Positions 1 through 9,572 of a stretch of DNA of 64,000 nucleotides are shown here, piece by piece; the first letter of the stretch is position 1, and every line of letters starts with the position of its first letter. The notes under the pieces were generated by a model, which had not been told where the DNA came from, did no database searches, and saw nothing but the letters and a program-made list of their open reading frames with translations. A program made the position numbers and the translations under genes. The DNA is from Macrophomina tecta (taxonomy: Eukaryota; Ascomycota; Dothideomycetes; Botryosphaeriales; Botryosphaeriaceae): positions 2,232,001-2,296,000 of the forward strand of contig JAKSGN010000002.1 in the NCBI GenBank assembly GCA_024180945.1. Direction: 5' to 3'.

Positions 1-1433
1 TTATCTGGGATCGTAGTTCCACCCATATTACCCCAGCCTTTGGAAACGAGAGCGCGTACTGGACATAGTCAGCATTTATCACAGGACGTGTCCGACACAT
101 ACTCACCGCCGGTCATCCTTACTGCTTCAAACACTATGTCGGTAAGTCGCTGGGGGTCGTTCACTATAATCGAGCCAAACCCGATATACACGGGCGGTGG
201 ACCTGCGTCCAAGAATGCTTGAAGATCAGGGGGAGGTGTGAAAGAAGATGCAAGAGAGAGAAAGAAGAAGCCGCTGATGCTGATGTGAGGCCCCCAGTCT
301 GCAGGCTTCGGAATTAATGCTTCAGACCAGGTGTATGTATGAGGAACCTGGTATTGAGAGTCATATTAGCTTCTTCTCCCGTGATTTTCTGAAAAAGGAA
401 GAGTAAGTGGTAAATGGCGTAGACAAACCTCAAGGCGAGTGAACAGAAGATGGCCCCATAGGGGGCTAATAGGATCAAGATCTAACGTCCGTACACGGAA
501 GAGATTGATAAGGTCGGAGAGACCTTCCCAAGTCAGAAGGTCCATCTCGTAGTACGAAGTCCAGTTAGCGACTCTGTTGCTGGACTTGGCGTTTTGGATA
601 TTGGCAAGGGGGTGCGGGAATGCAGTGGTGGGATACCATGGCATGGTAAACATGATGTGAAGTGGTATGGAAAGCTTCTCGGCGATGTGTATGTGGGCAT
701 AGCTGGGTGGGTTGGCAATGATGGCATCGGCCACGAAGGGTACATCCTGATTGTTGGCTTCCCTGATGCCATCTCCAGCCTCAGTACAGCCTCGCCATGC
801 GCCGTAGAGCATCTCAGCAATCTCCTTCCTCCTCATTCCAACGTCTCCTGCCATCATTGATTCAAGAGAGGGTAGAATTGATGGATTTCTGACCATGTAG
901 GCCATCAACTTCTCCGGATCTCCGCCCAGTGAAAAGAACTCGATTCCGTTCTCTTCGACGAAGGATTTGAAGTTTGGATGGGTTACTATGCGGACACGGT
1001 GGGAGTAAGGGGGGCTTTGCAGGACTTTTGATAGGGCAATGAATGGCTGAACGTCTCCACGTGACCCAACGATCAATATCGCGACGTTCATCCGAGGAAC
1101 ATTAGCAAAACCCTCCAGGATCTTCTCCTCTTCTACCTTCTGCTCTTTGCTGTGTGCTTCCGGAGCCTTCCTTTTCCTGGAAGGACGGATTGCCTTGAAA
1201 AAGGGCAACTTCCCGCGGATGTTGATGTTAACTCGGCCATCATCCTGCAAGAATCTGACAGCAGAGGCGCGGCGTGCGTGCATTGTGAACGAGGGACGAG
1301 GTAGAAGAGCGACAGACGGGTGAAATTCGTCGGTTGGCCTTATGTCGGATGGGAAAAGGGCTGGAATAACGGCAGTCTCGGCTGGGAATCGAGTCAGCAG
1401 CACATCTGGATGAAATAACGCACAGCCGAGCAT
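1..1433 (-). CDS. UDP-glucose:sterol 3-beta-glucosyltransferase, 5' part (runs off left edge)
   Basis: The enzyme transfers glucose from UDP-glucose to the 3-hydroxyl of membrane sterols such as ergosterol; the family includes yeast Atg26. Readable exons on the minus strand are 1433-429, 347-107 and 58-1. Introns at 428-348 (donor GTTTGT) and 106-59 (donor GTGAGT, CTGAC branch) keep the frame. The translation carries the family's DDGRVNI lead-in, the GSRGDVQPF nucleotide-sugar loop with the following HPNFKSFVEE stretch, and after the introns WSEALIPKP, PPPVYIGFGS and VRALVSKGW. The C-terminal UDP-binding half lies outside the window. The N-terminus is uncertain: the ATG at 1433 opens the frame, but a TTGCAG acceptor sits exactly before DDGRVNI, so the first residues may belong to an intron and the true start may lie further upstream. 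No PH or GRAM domain is visible before the glycosyltransferase, so this looks like a short-form enzyme rather than a full Atg26. Confidence 0.9.
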
Positions 1434-1757
1434 GAGCGCTGGGGACTAGGGCGGACCCAAGGGGCAGTCGATAGCCGCAGGCATCCGATGTCAACCTAAC
1501 CATATGCAGTAAGTATAGGCTGATCTCATCACGACTTGCATTTTTTGATGCTGACTGTACCAATCTAAGTACCAGTACAGTTAGGCTGCGCGCTTCACGC
1601 TCCAGAGAGAAGTGGGAGTGGCACAATTTTCAAGGAGGCCGTGGGGCGATTAGCCCAGGAACGCCCTTGCCGACTATACTTTGGGTCCTCGAATGTAGCT
1701 CCTCAATCAACCATTGACGCCCTATCTTCTTCTCTTGAGTTTCAGCACCAACGCGAA
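1434..1757. promoter_or_regulatory. Divergent intergenic region between sterol glucosyltransferase and DUF2985 gene
   Basis: This 324-bp stretch separates two divergently transcribed genes and should hold both promoters, plus a possible first exon of the glucosyltransferase. I see no clear TATA box. An open frame continues upstream of the DUF2985 start at 1758, but the ATG at 1758 is preferred because it begins a typical fungal N-terminus. Confidence 0.4.
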
Positions 1758-2729
1758 ATGGCCTCATCTTTATCGGACGACAACAAACCCCCCGAAAATG
1801 TGCTGGGCAGGCTGCGCTCCGGGTCGGTCTCGGTTGCGCGGGAGCTCCTCCAGTACAATCCACAGCTGGGCATGTGGGCTGCCACCGGCACAGCTGTGGC
1901 GCACGCTCCAAATGTAACCGACTTGAAAGAAGACGACATAGGATTCGATGCCCACGGCCACAGCGCGCGCGAGGCCGACACAGCAACTCTTCGTACCGCT
2001 CCAACCTCAGCAGATGCAACCCAGGACGGGACGAATGAGCCGAAAGCAACGTGGACAACAGTGGTCAGACGGGGTCTAATCGCTGCCGGCAGATTCGCCA
2101 TCACACCGACCGGATTCTTCATCACCGTCTACGGCTTGAATGTTGTGGCCTGGGGAGCAATGCTCTTCTTTCTCCTCCTCAAAGCCGCTCCAGCCATGAA
2201 TCACCCTGACGGTGGCGATGCGGACTCGTCACCGAGGAAGATCTGGATCGAGATTGATTCGCAGATTCTGAATGCGCTCTTCTGCCTCACAGCGTGGGGA
2301 TTGGCGCCATGGAGGTTCCGCGATCTTTGGTTCATCGCAGCTTTTCGCATGGGCGCTGGTCCAGAGAGCGGGAGGGTCGGGCTCCGTAAGCTGGCTCAGC
2401 GCAATGCGAGCTGGTTCCGGATGCGCGAAGAAGACCAAGCTGCGGAGGGCTTGGAGAAGAAGACATTGTCGGGCAAAGTCGCGCCGCCAACAGCATACTG
2501 GAAGCTCGACTTCGTGGTGTGGATGTACGTGCTCAACACGTTGCTCCAGGTGGGAATGGCATTCATGATGTGGCACTACAATCGCTTTGACCGGCCGAGC
2601 TGGGGTTCTGGTCTGTTCATCGGGCTGGGTTGCGGCGTGAGTCTGCTGGCGGGCATCATGTGCTGGTGGGAGGGACGGAAGATCAAGCTGATCGAAGGGC
2701 CGAAGCTCGTGGAGAAGGAAGCAGTCTAG
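1758..2729 (+). CDS. DUF2985-type integral membrane protein
   Basis: This single-exon gene encodes 323 residues. I chose the ATG at 1758 (MASSLSDDNK) over the in-frame ATG at 1641 because the extra 39 residues are not typical of the family. The first ~120 residues are polar and probably cytosolic. A hydrophobic segment follows (FITVYGLNVVAWGAMLFFLL), then the conserved KIWIEIDSQILNALFCLTAW and LAPWRFRDLW blocks. Two further hydrophobic segments lie near residues 260-310 (VWMYVLNTLLQVGMAFM and GLFIGLGCGVSLLAGIMCWW). This layout matches fungal proteins annotated as DUF2985, whose biochemical role is unknown. The last hydrophobic segment is followed by a short basic tail, as expected for a multi-pass membrane protein. 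The gene is in tandem with ERG19, only 189 bp downstream, but there is no sign of a shared function. Confidence 0.75.
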   Translation: MASSLSDDNKPPENVLGRLRSGSVSVARELLQYNPQLGMWAATGTAVAHAPNVTDLKEDDIGFDAHGHSAREADTATLRTAPTSADATQDGTNEPKATWTTVVRRGLIAAGRFAITPTGFFITVYGLNVVAWGAMLFFLLLKAAPAMNHPDGGDADSSPRKIWIEIDSQILNALFCLTAWGLAPWRFRDLWFIAAFRMGAGPESGRVGLRKLAQRNASWFRMREEDQAAEGLEKKTLSGKVAPPTAYWKLDFVVWMYVLNTLLQVGMAFMMWHYNRFDRPSWGSGLFIGLGCGVSLLAGIMCWWEGRKIKLIEGPKLVEKEAV

Positions 2730-2918
2730 GAGCAGTTCTCGGAGCGACAGAATGGAGATTAGTGCGGCGGAGGCGTGCGTGGAGATCAGATCTCCTGCCC
2801 TCGGCGGATACTGAATTGAGTGCGGGCCCAAGCGCGGGACCCTTGGGATGCTTAATGCCCCTCGATTCCCCTCCACACCGCTCTACCTTTTTCTCGTAAC
2901 CATCCTGCCACAGCAACA

Positions 2919-4171
2919 ATGGCCGACTCCCAAGTCTACAGAGCAAGCACCACCGCTCCGGTGAACATTGCCGTCATCAAGTCCGCCTCTCGCCCCGCTG
3001 CACCGCGCCATTGACTTACACCCAGCCCGCGTCTCACAGGTACTGGGGCAAGCGCGACCCGAAGCTCAACCTGCCCACCAACTCGTCGCTCTCCGTCACC
3101 CTCGCCCAGTCCGACCTGCGCACCCACACCACCGCCTCCTGCTCGCCCTCATACGCGCCCGCCCAAGACTCGCTGCTGCTCAATGGCCAGGACCAGGACG
3201 TCTCGGGCGCCCGCACCCAGGCCTGCTTCCGCGAGCTGAGGGCCCTGCGCGCCGCCCTCGAGGCCCAGGACTCCGCCCTCCCCAAGCTCTCCACCTATCC
3301 GCTCCGCGTCGTCAGCGAGAACAACTTCCCCACCGCCGCCGGCCTGGCCAGCAGCGCCGCCGGCTTCGCCGCCCTCGTCCGCGCCATCGCCGACCTCTAC
3401 CAGCTTCCCGCCACGCCCACCGAGCTGTCCCGCATTGCCCGCCAGGGCTCGGGCTCCGCCTGCCGCAGCCTGTTCGGCGGCTACGTCGCCTGGGAGAAGG
3501 GCACCGCCGCCGACGGCAGCGACAGCCTGGCCTACGAGGTCGCCCCCGCCGCCCACTGGCCCAACATGCGCGCTGTCATCCTCGTCGTCAGCGCCGCGAA
3601 GAAGGGCGTCAGCAGCACCACCGGCATGCAGACCACCGTCGCCACGAGCACCCTCTTCCCCGCCCGCGCCAACGAGACGGTCCCGCTGCGCATGAAGCAG
3701 ATGGAGGACGCGATCAAGGCGCGCGATTTCGAGGCCTTCGGCAAGGTCACGATGAGGGACAGCAACAGCTTCCACGCGACGTGTCTGGATACTGAGCCTC
3801 CGATTTTCTACATGAATGACGTGTCGCGTGCGGCGATCAAGGCGGTCGAGTACATCAACGAGGCGGCCGGCAGGACTATCGCGGCGTACACGTTTGATGC
3901 GGGGCCAAATGCTGTCATTTACTACCTTGAGGACAACGAGAAGGAGGTCGCGGGCCTGTTCAAGGCGCTGCTTGGCGAAAAGGAGGGGTGGGAGGGGAAG
4001 AGGGGCGTTGCCATTCAGGGCAATGCCGACGCGCTGGCGAAGGTGGATGAGAAGACGGCGGCGCAGCTCAAGGACGGCGTCAGCAGAGTCATTTTGACCG
4101 GCGTCGGCGAGGGCCCGATTAGTGTCTCCGAGCACCTCGTGGACGAGAAAGGCCAGGCCGTAAAGGCATGA
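2919..4171 (+). CDS. ERG19: Diphosphomevalonate decarboxylase (mevalonate pyrophosphate decarboxylase)
   Basis: The enzyme performs the ATP-dependent decarboxylation of mevalonate 5-diphosphate to isopentenyl diphosphate, the last mevalonate step before sterol and isoprenoid synthesis. Two exons, 2919-2980 and 3040-4171, encode 397 residues, the usual length for fungal MVD. The N-terminus reads VNIAVIK then YWGKRDPKLNLPTNSSLSVT, the hallmark of this GHMP-kinase relative. The GHMP-type loop NNFPTAAGLASSAAG is at about residues 115-129 and GSGSACRSLFGGYVAW at about 157-171; the C-terminal half has AGPNAVIYYLE-type residues. The 59-bp intron splits Lys21. Its donor (GTCCGC) is weak, but it is the only choice that restores the conserved IKYWGK stretch, and a TTGACTTAC branch-like element precedes the acceptor. 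Third positions in the first two thirds are strongly C-biased, which suggests high expression; the last third is less biased. Confidence 0.95.
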
Positions 4172-5181
4172 TTGATGGATTCTATAACCATTTTCTTCCT
4201 ATTTTTTACTCCCACTTTAATGCGAAAAGTTAAGAGCTGGACAGACATCATCTCTGGACATAATTACGTCTTGATGTCCGTTTCAAATTCCTTATTGTCC
4301 GGGTCACGTTCCTTTTCAAAGGCTCGGTGGATTTCTGCCAGCCGGCGTGGCAGAGCAGCTCGCATCTTCGTGCTAATTGCCGAGAAAATTAAAAGACTCC
4401 GATGACGAAATAGGCAAGTCCGATATCCACCGCATCTTTTCTCGTTTCCCGTGGTTTTATATTTGGTCGCCGATCATGTGCCTGTGGATAATATAGGTTC
4501 TGAACTTGAGAAGTGATAGATCAGGAACGGAAGCCTTTAAGATGCTTCTGGGATGCGGTACTTTAGTAACACCAAAGATGAGTAGGAAACTTTCTTCAGC
4601 GACCAGGGATTCTCTCTAAAACTGATGATTCCTACTCATTATACATTGTCTTTTAGTGTTAGGGTACGTATGGCTTTCATGTTGCTTGTGATATTCGGTG
4701 ATGTTGAGTGATGTTGTGAGCCGGCAATACTAGGTCGCTGAGTGGTTGGACATGTATCCATCATCCCCCCCTTCTCCAAAACTAACAAATACTCAGGTGA
4801 AGAATATAAGAGTACCACAAGACCCGCTGATCTTTTCGCGCAATCTTTAATATATGCCGTATTTGGGACCTTACTCTCGCACTCAACCTTGCCTGCACGC
4901 ATCGACCTTTACACAGCGCCTGGCGTATAGATCCTTATCGCAGTTCAAACTGCCCAATTATACCTCCACATAGTCGAGCAGCTTCCTCATCTATCTTCCT
5001 AGCGCAATCTGATGTGGCCAACTCCTTTGTCCCACCTTTACGATTCCGAAAGCATTCAGACGTCCTCTCAGACAGCCGAAGTCCTTTGTCGTCACACCCC
5101 CCACCGTCTTCCCAATCCAAACACCTTCCTAGAACCACACGTAACAGAGGCAATGAATTCCCCTGCACCATCTCCACCACC
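4172..5181. other. Intergenic, no gene recognised
   Basis: This stretch holds the ERG19 3' region and the promoter of the next candidate gene. It is AT-richer than its flanks and contains only short unsupported open frames. I see no RNA gene or repeat. Confidence 0.5.
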
Positions 5182-5835
5182 ATGGCAGTCAGAGAGCCAT
5201 GCCAGCTCTCCAGCGGCTGGGACGCCACCTTAATGCACCCGCTCACCGTCCTCGCCTTCCTATTCTTCGCCAGCCTGCTCCTGGCCGCCGCCAATAACGC
5301 CGTCCGCATCGTCGCGCGCCGAGACAGCATCCTCAACGAAAAGAGCAACAGCCTCCACCGCACCTCTCTTCCGTCACCCCCACGTCTCTCCGCCATCTAG
5401 GTTGTATGCGAGATCATCGAAGTCTCGCTTCTGATCTCGTGGGCGCAAGCGCGGGGAGTAACTGCAGAGCTGCAGCTATCCAATGTCGTACTGATCATCG
5501 CGCTGCGGCTAGCATTCGCAGTCGTGTTCTTCACGGCGCCAATCTTGCTGACCGACTTCGCGACGTCAGGGCTAGTGGTGCTGAACGGCGTGAAGTGGGT
5601 GGAGCGGGATCCGGATGCGCTGGCGTCGTGCCTTTCGCGGCTGGTGGCGCAGCGGAACGTGTGGGTCCGCATGGTGGCGGACGCGGTCGATCAGGCGGAG
5701 GGCGTGTGTGTGTGCCAAGTTCGTGTTTTGGGGGATGCGTGGAGGGGGAAGGTTGATTGTACGAGAATGGATGAGCGCGAGGAGAGGAAAGAGGCGAGGA
5801 AGGGGATAGGGAGCCGATTGGGTTCGCGTAGGTGA
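5182..5835 (+). CDS. Putative small membrane protein, broken by an in-frame TAG or an unrecognised intron
   Basis: An ATG in good context (ccaccATGgc) at 5182 opens a frame with a hydrophobic segment (HPLTVLAFLFFASLLLAAA) and then a TAG at 5398-5400. Directly after the stop the same frame continues with coding-like sequence (VVCEIIEVSLLISWAQARG, then a second hydrophobic stretch, VVLIIALRLAFAVVFFTAP) to 5835. Two explanations fit. Either an intron of about 70-110 bp ends exactly at CATCTAG, using a poor donor such as GTCGCG or GTCCGC near 5300, or the gene is interrupted by a nonsense mutation. Because the stop and the resumed frame are in phase, such an intron would have a length divisible by three. 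I do not recognise the family. The encoded product would be roughly 190-215 residues, with 2-3 membrane segments and an Arg/Glu-rich tail. Confidence 0.4.
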
Positions 5836-6171
5836 TGCGAAAGGCGAGGGGGCTGTAGTGGGAGGTCGACGACATGTGTGGGATTTCCTGGACTAGAGTG
5901 AGGGGTGTGCAACTTTGTTGTCTCACCGAGTGGTGAGACGTAGGATGGTATCTCTCAGTTTTCCATGATGTTGTGACTGATAGGCTCTTGTCCTTCGAGA
6001 AAGCAGATGGATAGTGAATGCGGGAAGGATGCGTGAAAGGGGATCTTGATCTGAACTTTGCTGGCTTCGGTGTTATATTGTTGCCTTCCTCACCGGATTC
6101 GAGTCCCGTTTCATTCTTCCAAGTTTGGGGGTTTGACTCGCTTAACTTCTCTTTCGCAGCTTCTCATACAT

Positions 6172-7431
6172 TCATGTATCCCTAAGTATGCGTAGAACGT
6201 CCGACACTAAGTAAAGACTGCCGGCAACGACAAGAGGAGCTTCACGACCTTGTGAGGATGCCAGTTCCGCTCCTTTCTTCAGTGCGGCTAACACGTCCGA
6301 ACCGCATTCAGCTGTTTGTTTTAGCGGTACAGAATTTTTCGCCGCCTCGATGACGTCCTTAGCGGGTGTTGCTTTAACCCAGGGCATTCCATCGACTGGA
6401 CCGAATTCTGCAGCCACGACCGAATCACCATCTCTGAGGAGTGGTTTAAGCATCTCTGAAATCGCCTTGCCCTGGCTGACTGACAAGACCCAGACGACTG
6501 AGCTCCTGCCCTTCTCGCGTAGTGACTCTACAAACTGACCCAGGGCTTCAGCAGAATCGGCATTGTGTGCACCATCCAGGATTGCTGGGTTCTTTCTGCT
6601 AGTAATACGGCCGAGATCCAAAGTTTGCAAACGCCCTGGCAGTTTAATGTCCGTCAAACCCTCGAATAGGCTTAACTCGTCGTCGGGCTTCCGACCGAGG
6701 GCCTCCAGTGCCAGTAGAGTAGCCTTGTGGGCACAGGCCGTGTTGAGAATTTCATGAGGTTGAAAGTTTTTTGCTTTCAGGAAGCTCTCGTACTCTGGGT
6801 TGGACTTCGGTGCATCTGGCAAGCCATACACCTTATATACCGGGCCTGCAGATATCTCTTTGGCACGGCTTTGAATCACCTCGACGACAGACGGCTTGTT
6901 TGTACCTTCAATGACGCACGGAACACCCGGCTTCAGGATGCCGGCCTTCTCAAAAGCAATCTTTTCAATTGTGTCGCCCAGAAAGGCCTGGTGATCGAGG
7001 CCAATCTTGCAAATGACCGTCACCAGAGGCTGCTCCAAGACATTGGTAGCATCAAGACGGCCGCCCATGCCGGTCTCGATGACGCCGATCTCGATCTTGG
7101 CACGGGTGAAGAGCTCGAAAGCGGTGGCGGTCAGCAGCTCGAACTCGGTGGCGTTGATGCCTTCGCGCTCGTTGCGGCCAAGCACCAGACGTTCGACCTC
7201 GCGGAAGACGGGCTCGGCAATGGGCTCCTCGTTGATGCTGATGCAATCCCAGCGGTCGATCAGGTGCGGCGAGGTGAAGCGGCCGTGGGGAATGCCAGCA
7301 CGGTGCAGCATGGCAGAGGCTGCGACGCAGATGGAGCCCTTGCCGTTGGTTCCGGCAACGTGTATGGCACGCCATGGCAGCGGAGTGTGTTTGAGCAGCT
7401 GGCTGACGCGGGCGAGGCCGAGCTCGATCAT
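6172..7431 (-). CDS. FOL3: Dihydrofolate synthase / folylpolyglutamate synthase family (FOL3-like)
   Basis: Mur-ligase-type ATP-dependent amide ligase joining glutamate to dihydropteroate or folate. This short form of 419 residues, starting MIELGLARV, resembles yeast Fol3 (dihydrofolate synthase) more than the longer Met7-type polyglutamate synthase. The P-loop AGTNGKGS is at residues 26-33. Also visible are SPHLIDRWDCISIN, TEFELLTATAFELF, the ETGMGGRLDATNV motif (the Mur-ligase ETG/GGRLDATN signature), GLDHQAFLGDTIEKIAFEK and the DGAHN motif near residue 290. It has no introns. An open frame extends upstream to 7707, but that part is Arg/Ala/Pro-rich and lies over the divergent promoter, so the ATG at 7431 is preferred. 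No mitochondrial targeting peptide is obvious from this start. The gene is divergent from the conserved hypothetical gene at 7797. Confidence 0.9.
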   Translation of the reverse strand: MIELGLARVSQLLKHTPLPWRAIHVAGTNGKGSICVAASAMLHRAGIPHGRFTSPHLIDRWDCISINEEPIAEPVFREVERLVLGRNEREGINATEFELLTATAFELFTRAKIEIGVIETGMGGRLDATNVLEQPLVTVICKIGLDHQAFLGDTIEKIAFEKAGILKPGVPCVIEGTNKPSVVEVIQSRAKEISAGPVYKVYGLPDAPKSNPEYESFLKAKNFQPHEILNTACAHKATLLALEALGRKPDDELSLFEGLTDIKLPGRLQTLDLGRITSRKNPAILDGAHNADSAEALGQFVESLREKGRSSVVWVLSVSQGKAISEMLKPLLRDGDSVVAAEFGPVDGMPWVKATPAKDVIEAAKNSVPLKQTAECGSDVLAALKKGAELASSQGREAPLVVAGSLYLVSDVLRILRDT

Positions 7432-7796
7432 GGCTGCGGTGGTCGGACGGTGGACTAGCGGGCTTTGGCGGGCAGGCAGACGCGCTCTGGGTCGCGTTTC
7501 GCGATGCGGACCTGCAGGGCGACTGCTGTTCCACACGAAGCGGGTAGGGGCCGCTGATTGGCCGCGGCGGCGAGGCTGGCGGAGGGCTGGCGCTGCTTTG
7601 CCCTGTTGGGGGCTAGCCGTCGCCCGGCTCGTCCGCCCGCCTCGACCCCAGATCTCTGCAGCTGCACGTCTCTTTGCCTCAGTCAACCCTCCGCATCTAT
7701 CTTCCAAACCTGCACGCGCGCCTCCATCCCGACCCGTCCATCATCCGTCATTCGTTTCCCTCGAGTCGCGCATCTCGTCCGAGCTATCTCCGCACC
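7432..7796. promoter_or_regulatory. Bidirectional promoter between FOL3-like gene and conserved fungal gene
   Basis: This 365-bp GC-rich, pyrimidine-tract-rich stretch lies between two divergent starts. It contains open frames on both strands that are composition artefacts. No TATA box is evident. Confidence 0.4.
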
Positions 7797-9572
7797 ATGG
7801 GTCTCCCGTACGACTCCTCACGCCACTGCTGTTGATGCGCGACCACGCGCGCGTACCTCCAGCCTCGTAGGCGCATTGCATCAAGCATCGCTAACCCGCC
7901 CTGCAGGATCTGGCGCGCACCATCTCTGGCCGAAAACCGCGCCCAGGCGATCAAGAACGACGCGTCCGCTTCCGCCCGCTCCCCCATCCGCCGCTCTTCT
8001 CCCACCGCGCGTCCAGGGCGCAGCTCTGCGCGCAATGACGCCAACCCCCACACTCGTCGTACCATTAGCCTCGCTGAGCTCGCTGCGCGTCGGAGCTATC
8101 GCGCCGTTGATGAGGAAGCGGAGCGCGACCAGGACGGGCGCAGCGAGGAGCGCAGAAATCCTGGCCTTAATGGCCTGACCGACGACTTGCTTTCCGACCT
8201 CGACCGTCTAGCAGCAGTGTCCGCCGAGATCAGAGAGCAAGCGCACAGCCCCGAAGAGCGCGTCCACCTCTATATCAGCACCACCGACGGCACGAGTATT
8301 CGCGCCAGTCGCTTTGGTCCGAATCACCCAGAGAGCCCCTTCTCAAGGGCCCGCTCTGCGGTCCCGGAGCGCGAGTCGAGCAGTGGTCCGGATCGTGCCC
8401 GCGCGCAAGACAGCCTGGAGCGAAGTCGCCATGCACCGCGTAGTGTAGACCTGCTCTCCCGGATGCCCGCCAGCAGACGGCGCCGCGTGTGGTCCAACAG
8501 GGCTCAAGAACCACTTGGAGAGCTCCCCAGACACACCTACCGCCGTGCGCCAACACACTGGCCATTTGCCTACGAGCCTGCGGAGGCTGATGATGATTCG
8601 ACGCCGGCTGAGAGTAACCGCGAGTTAGCGGATGCCACCCGCGATCTTCCTCCTCTGAGGCGTATGGGCCGGAGACAGGTCACTGATGGGTTCCTACCTT
8701 CCAGCTCCCTGCGCCAATCCTGGAGCCCCTCTGGAAACATTGATGGTCTAGGAGACCGGGAGCGCAGTCTGAGTCCTCCTACTGATCCATGGGAGACCAT
8801 GCTCACCACCATCACCCCAGACACGCAGCTCCCGAGTGCAGATTCGTCCTTCACGGCCGCTTCTGCTTCCTTCTCCGCATCCAACAACTCGCAAGATGGC
8901 TCGGATTCATCGCGCGCAGAGTCCACATCCTCGCCCAGCACTCAGATCACCGTGCCTTCACGTCGGCAGAGTCCGGACGAGTCCACCTCGCTTTTACCTC
9001 AGCGTGCCTGTGACACCGACGACGACATGTCTGGAAATGACACGGAGGGCGAGGAGAGGTCGGAGATGAACAGGACGCGCGCAAATGCGCGCAGGTATCG
9101 CACATACACGTCGGGCTACCGACAACCGCAGGATGGGCCGCCCTCGCGTGATCCGGATGCGTACCATTCCTCAGTGAGATCGCGTTCTCGGGATGCCACC
9201 AACTTCGTCCGAAACTACTTTGCATTTGCTGAACGAGGATCATCATCTGGAAGGTCCAGTCCCGCCGCTACATCGCGTTCTCCGCCGCCTTCTCAGATTA
9301 GGATCGAGATTCTTCCCAGGGTCCCTCGTCTGCACAGGGAGAACAGCAGCGGTGCTGAGCGAAGCGTTGAGAATAGACGTGATAGTGCTGTCGGAAGCGA
9401 CAGCCCGTCTCTGGGACACATGGATCCGGAGCTCGAGTCGATGCGCGATATCCTCGCAGAATTGGCCAGGCGCAATGACGTTCCCCAGGACTTTTGGATC
9501 AGTGCCGGCTTGACGCCCCCAATGCTGGAGAGCATTCAGCGGGGAGAGCCGCGCGAGAGGGGACATCTCTGA
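7797..9572 (+). CDS. Conserved disordered fungal protein of unknown function
   Basis: Two exons, an 11-nt first exon 7797-7807 (MGLP) and 7907-9572, encode 558 residues. The donor GTACGA and acceptor CTGCAG restore the frame as MGLPIWRAPSLAENRA, a start I associate with a widespread fungal hypothetical family. Near the middle it has GLGDRERSLSP followed by a WETMLTTITPD block and then LPSADSSFTAASASFSAS; these are the most conserved-looking parts. The remainder is Ser/Arg/Pro-rich and predicted disordered by composition, with RSPIRR-type motifs. The C-terminal 45 residues (from MRDILAELARRNDVPQDFW) are helical and end near LTPPMLESIQRGE. No catalytic motif is visible. The large number of S-P and R-S sites would suit phosphoregulation or a scaffold role, but no function is known to me. 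Without the 98-bp intron the downstream frame has no ATG near its beginning, which supports the mini-exon model. Confidence 0.75.

Noticed and set aside
3149..4135. 328-codon open frame on the minus strand
   Set aside because: It is the antisense shadow of ERG19, produced by its strong third-position C bias.
6090..6125. TTCGAGTC resembling a tRNA T-arm
   Set aside because: The flanking bases do not form a T-stem and no acceptor or anticodon arms are present.
7432..7707. N-terminal extension of the FOL3-like frame
   Set aside because: Arg/Ala/Pro-rich and lying over the divergent promoter; the family start at 7431 is more credible.
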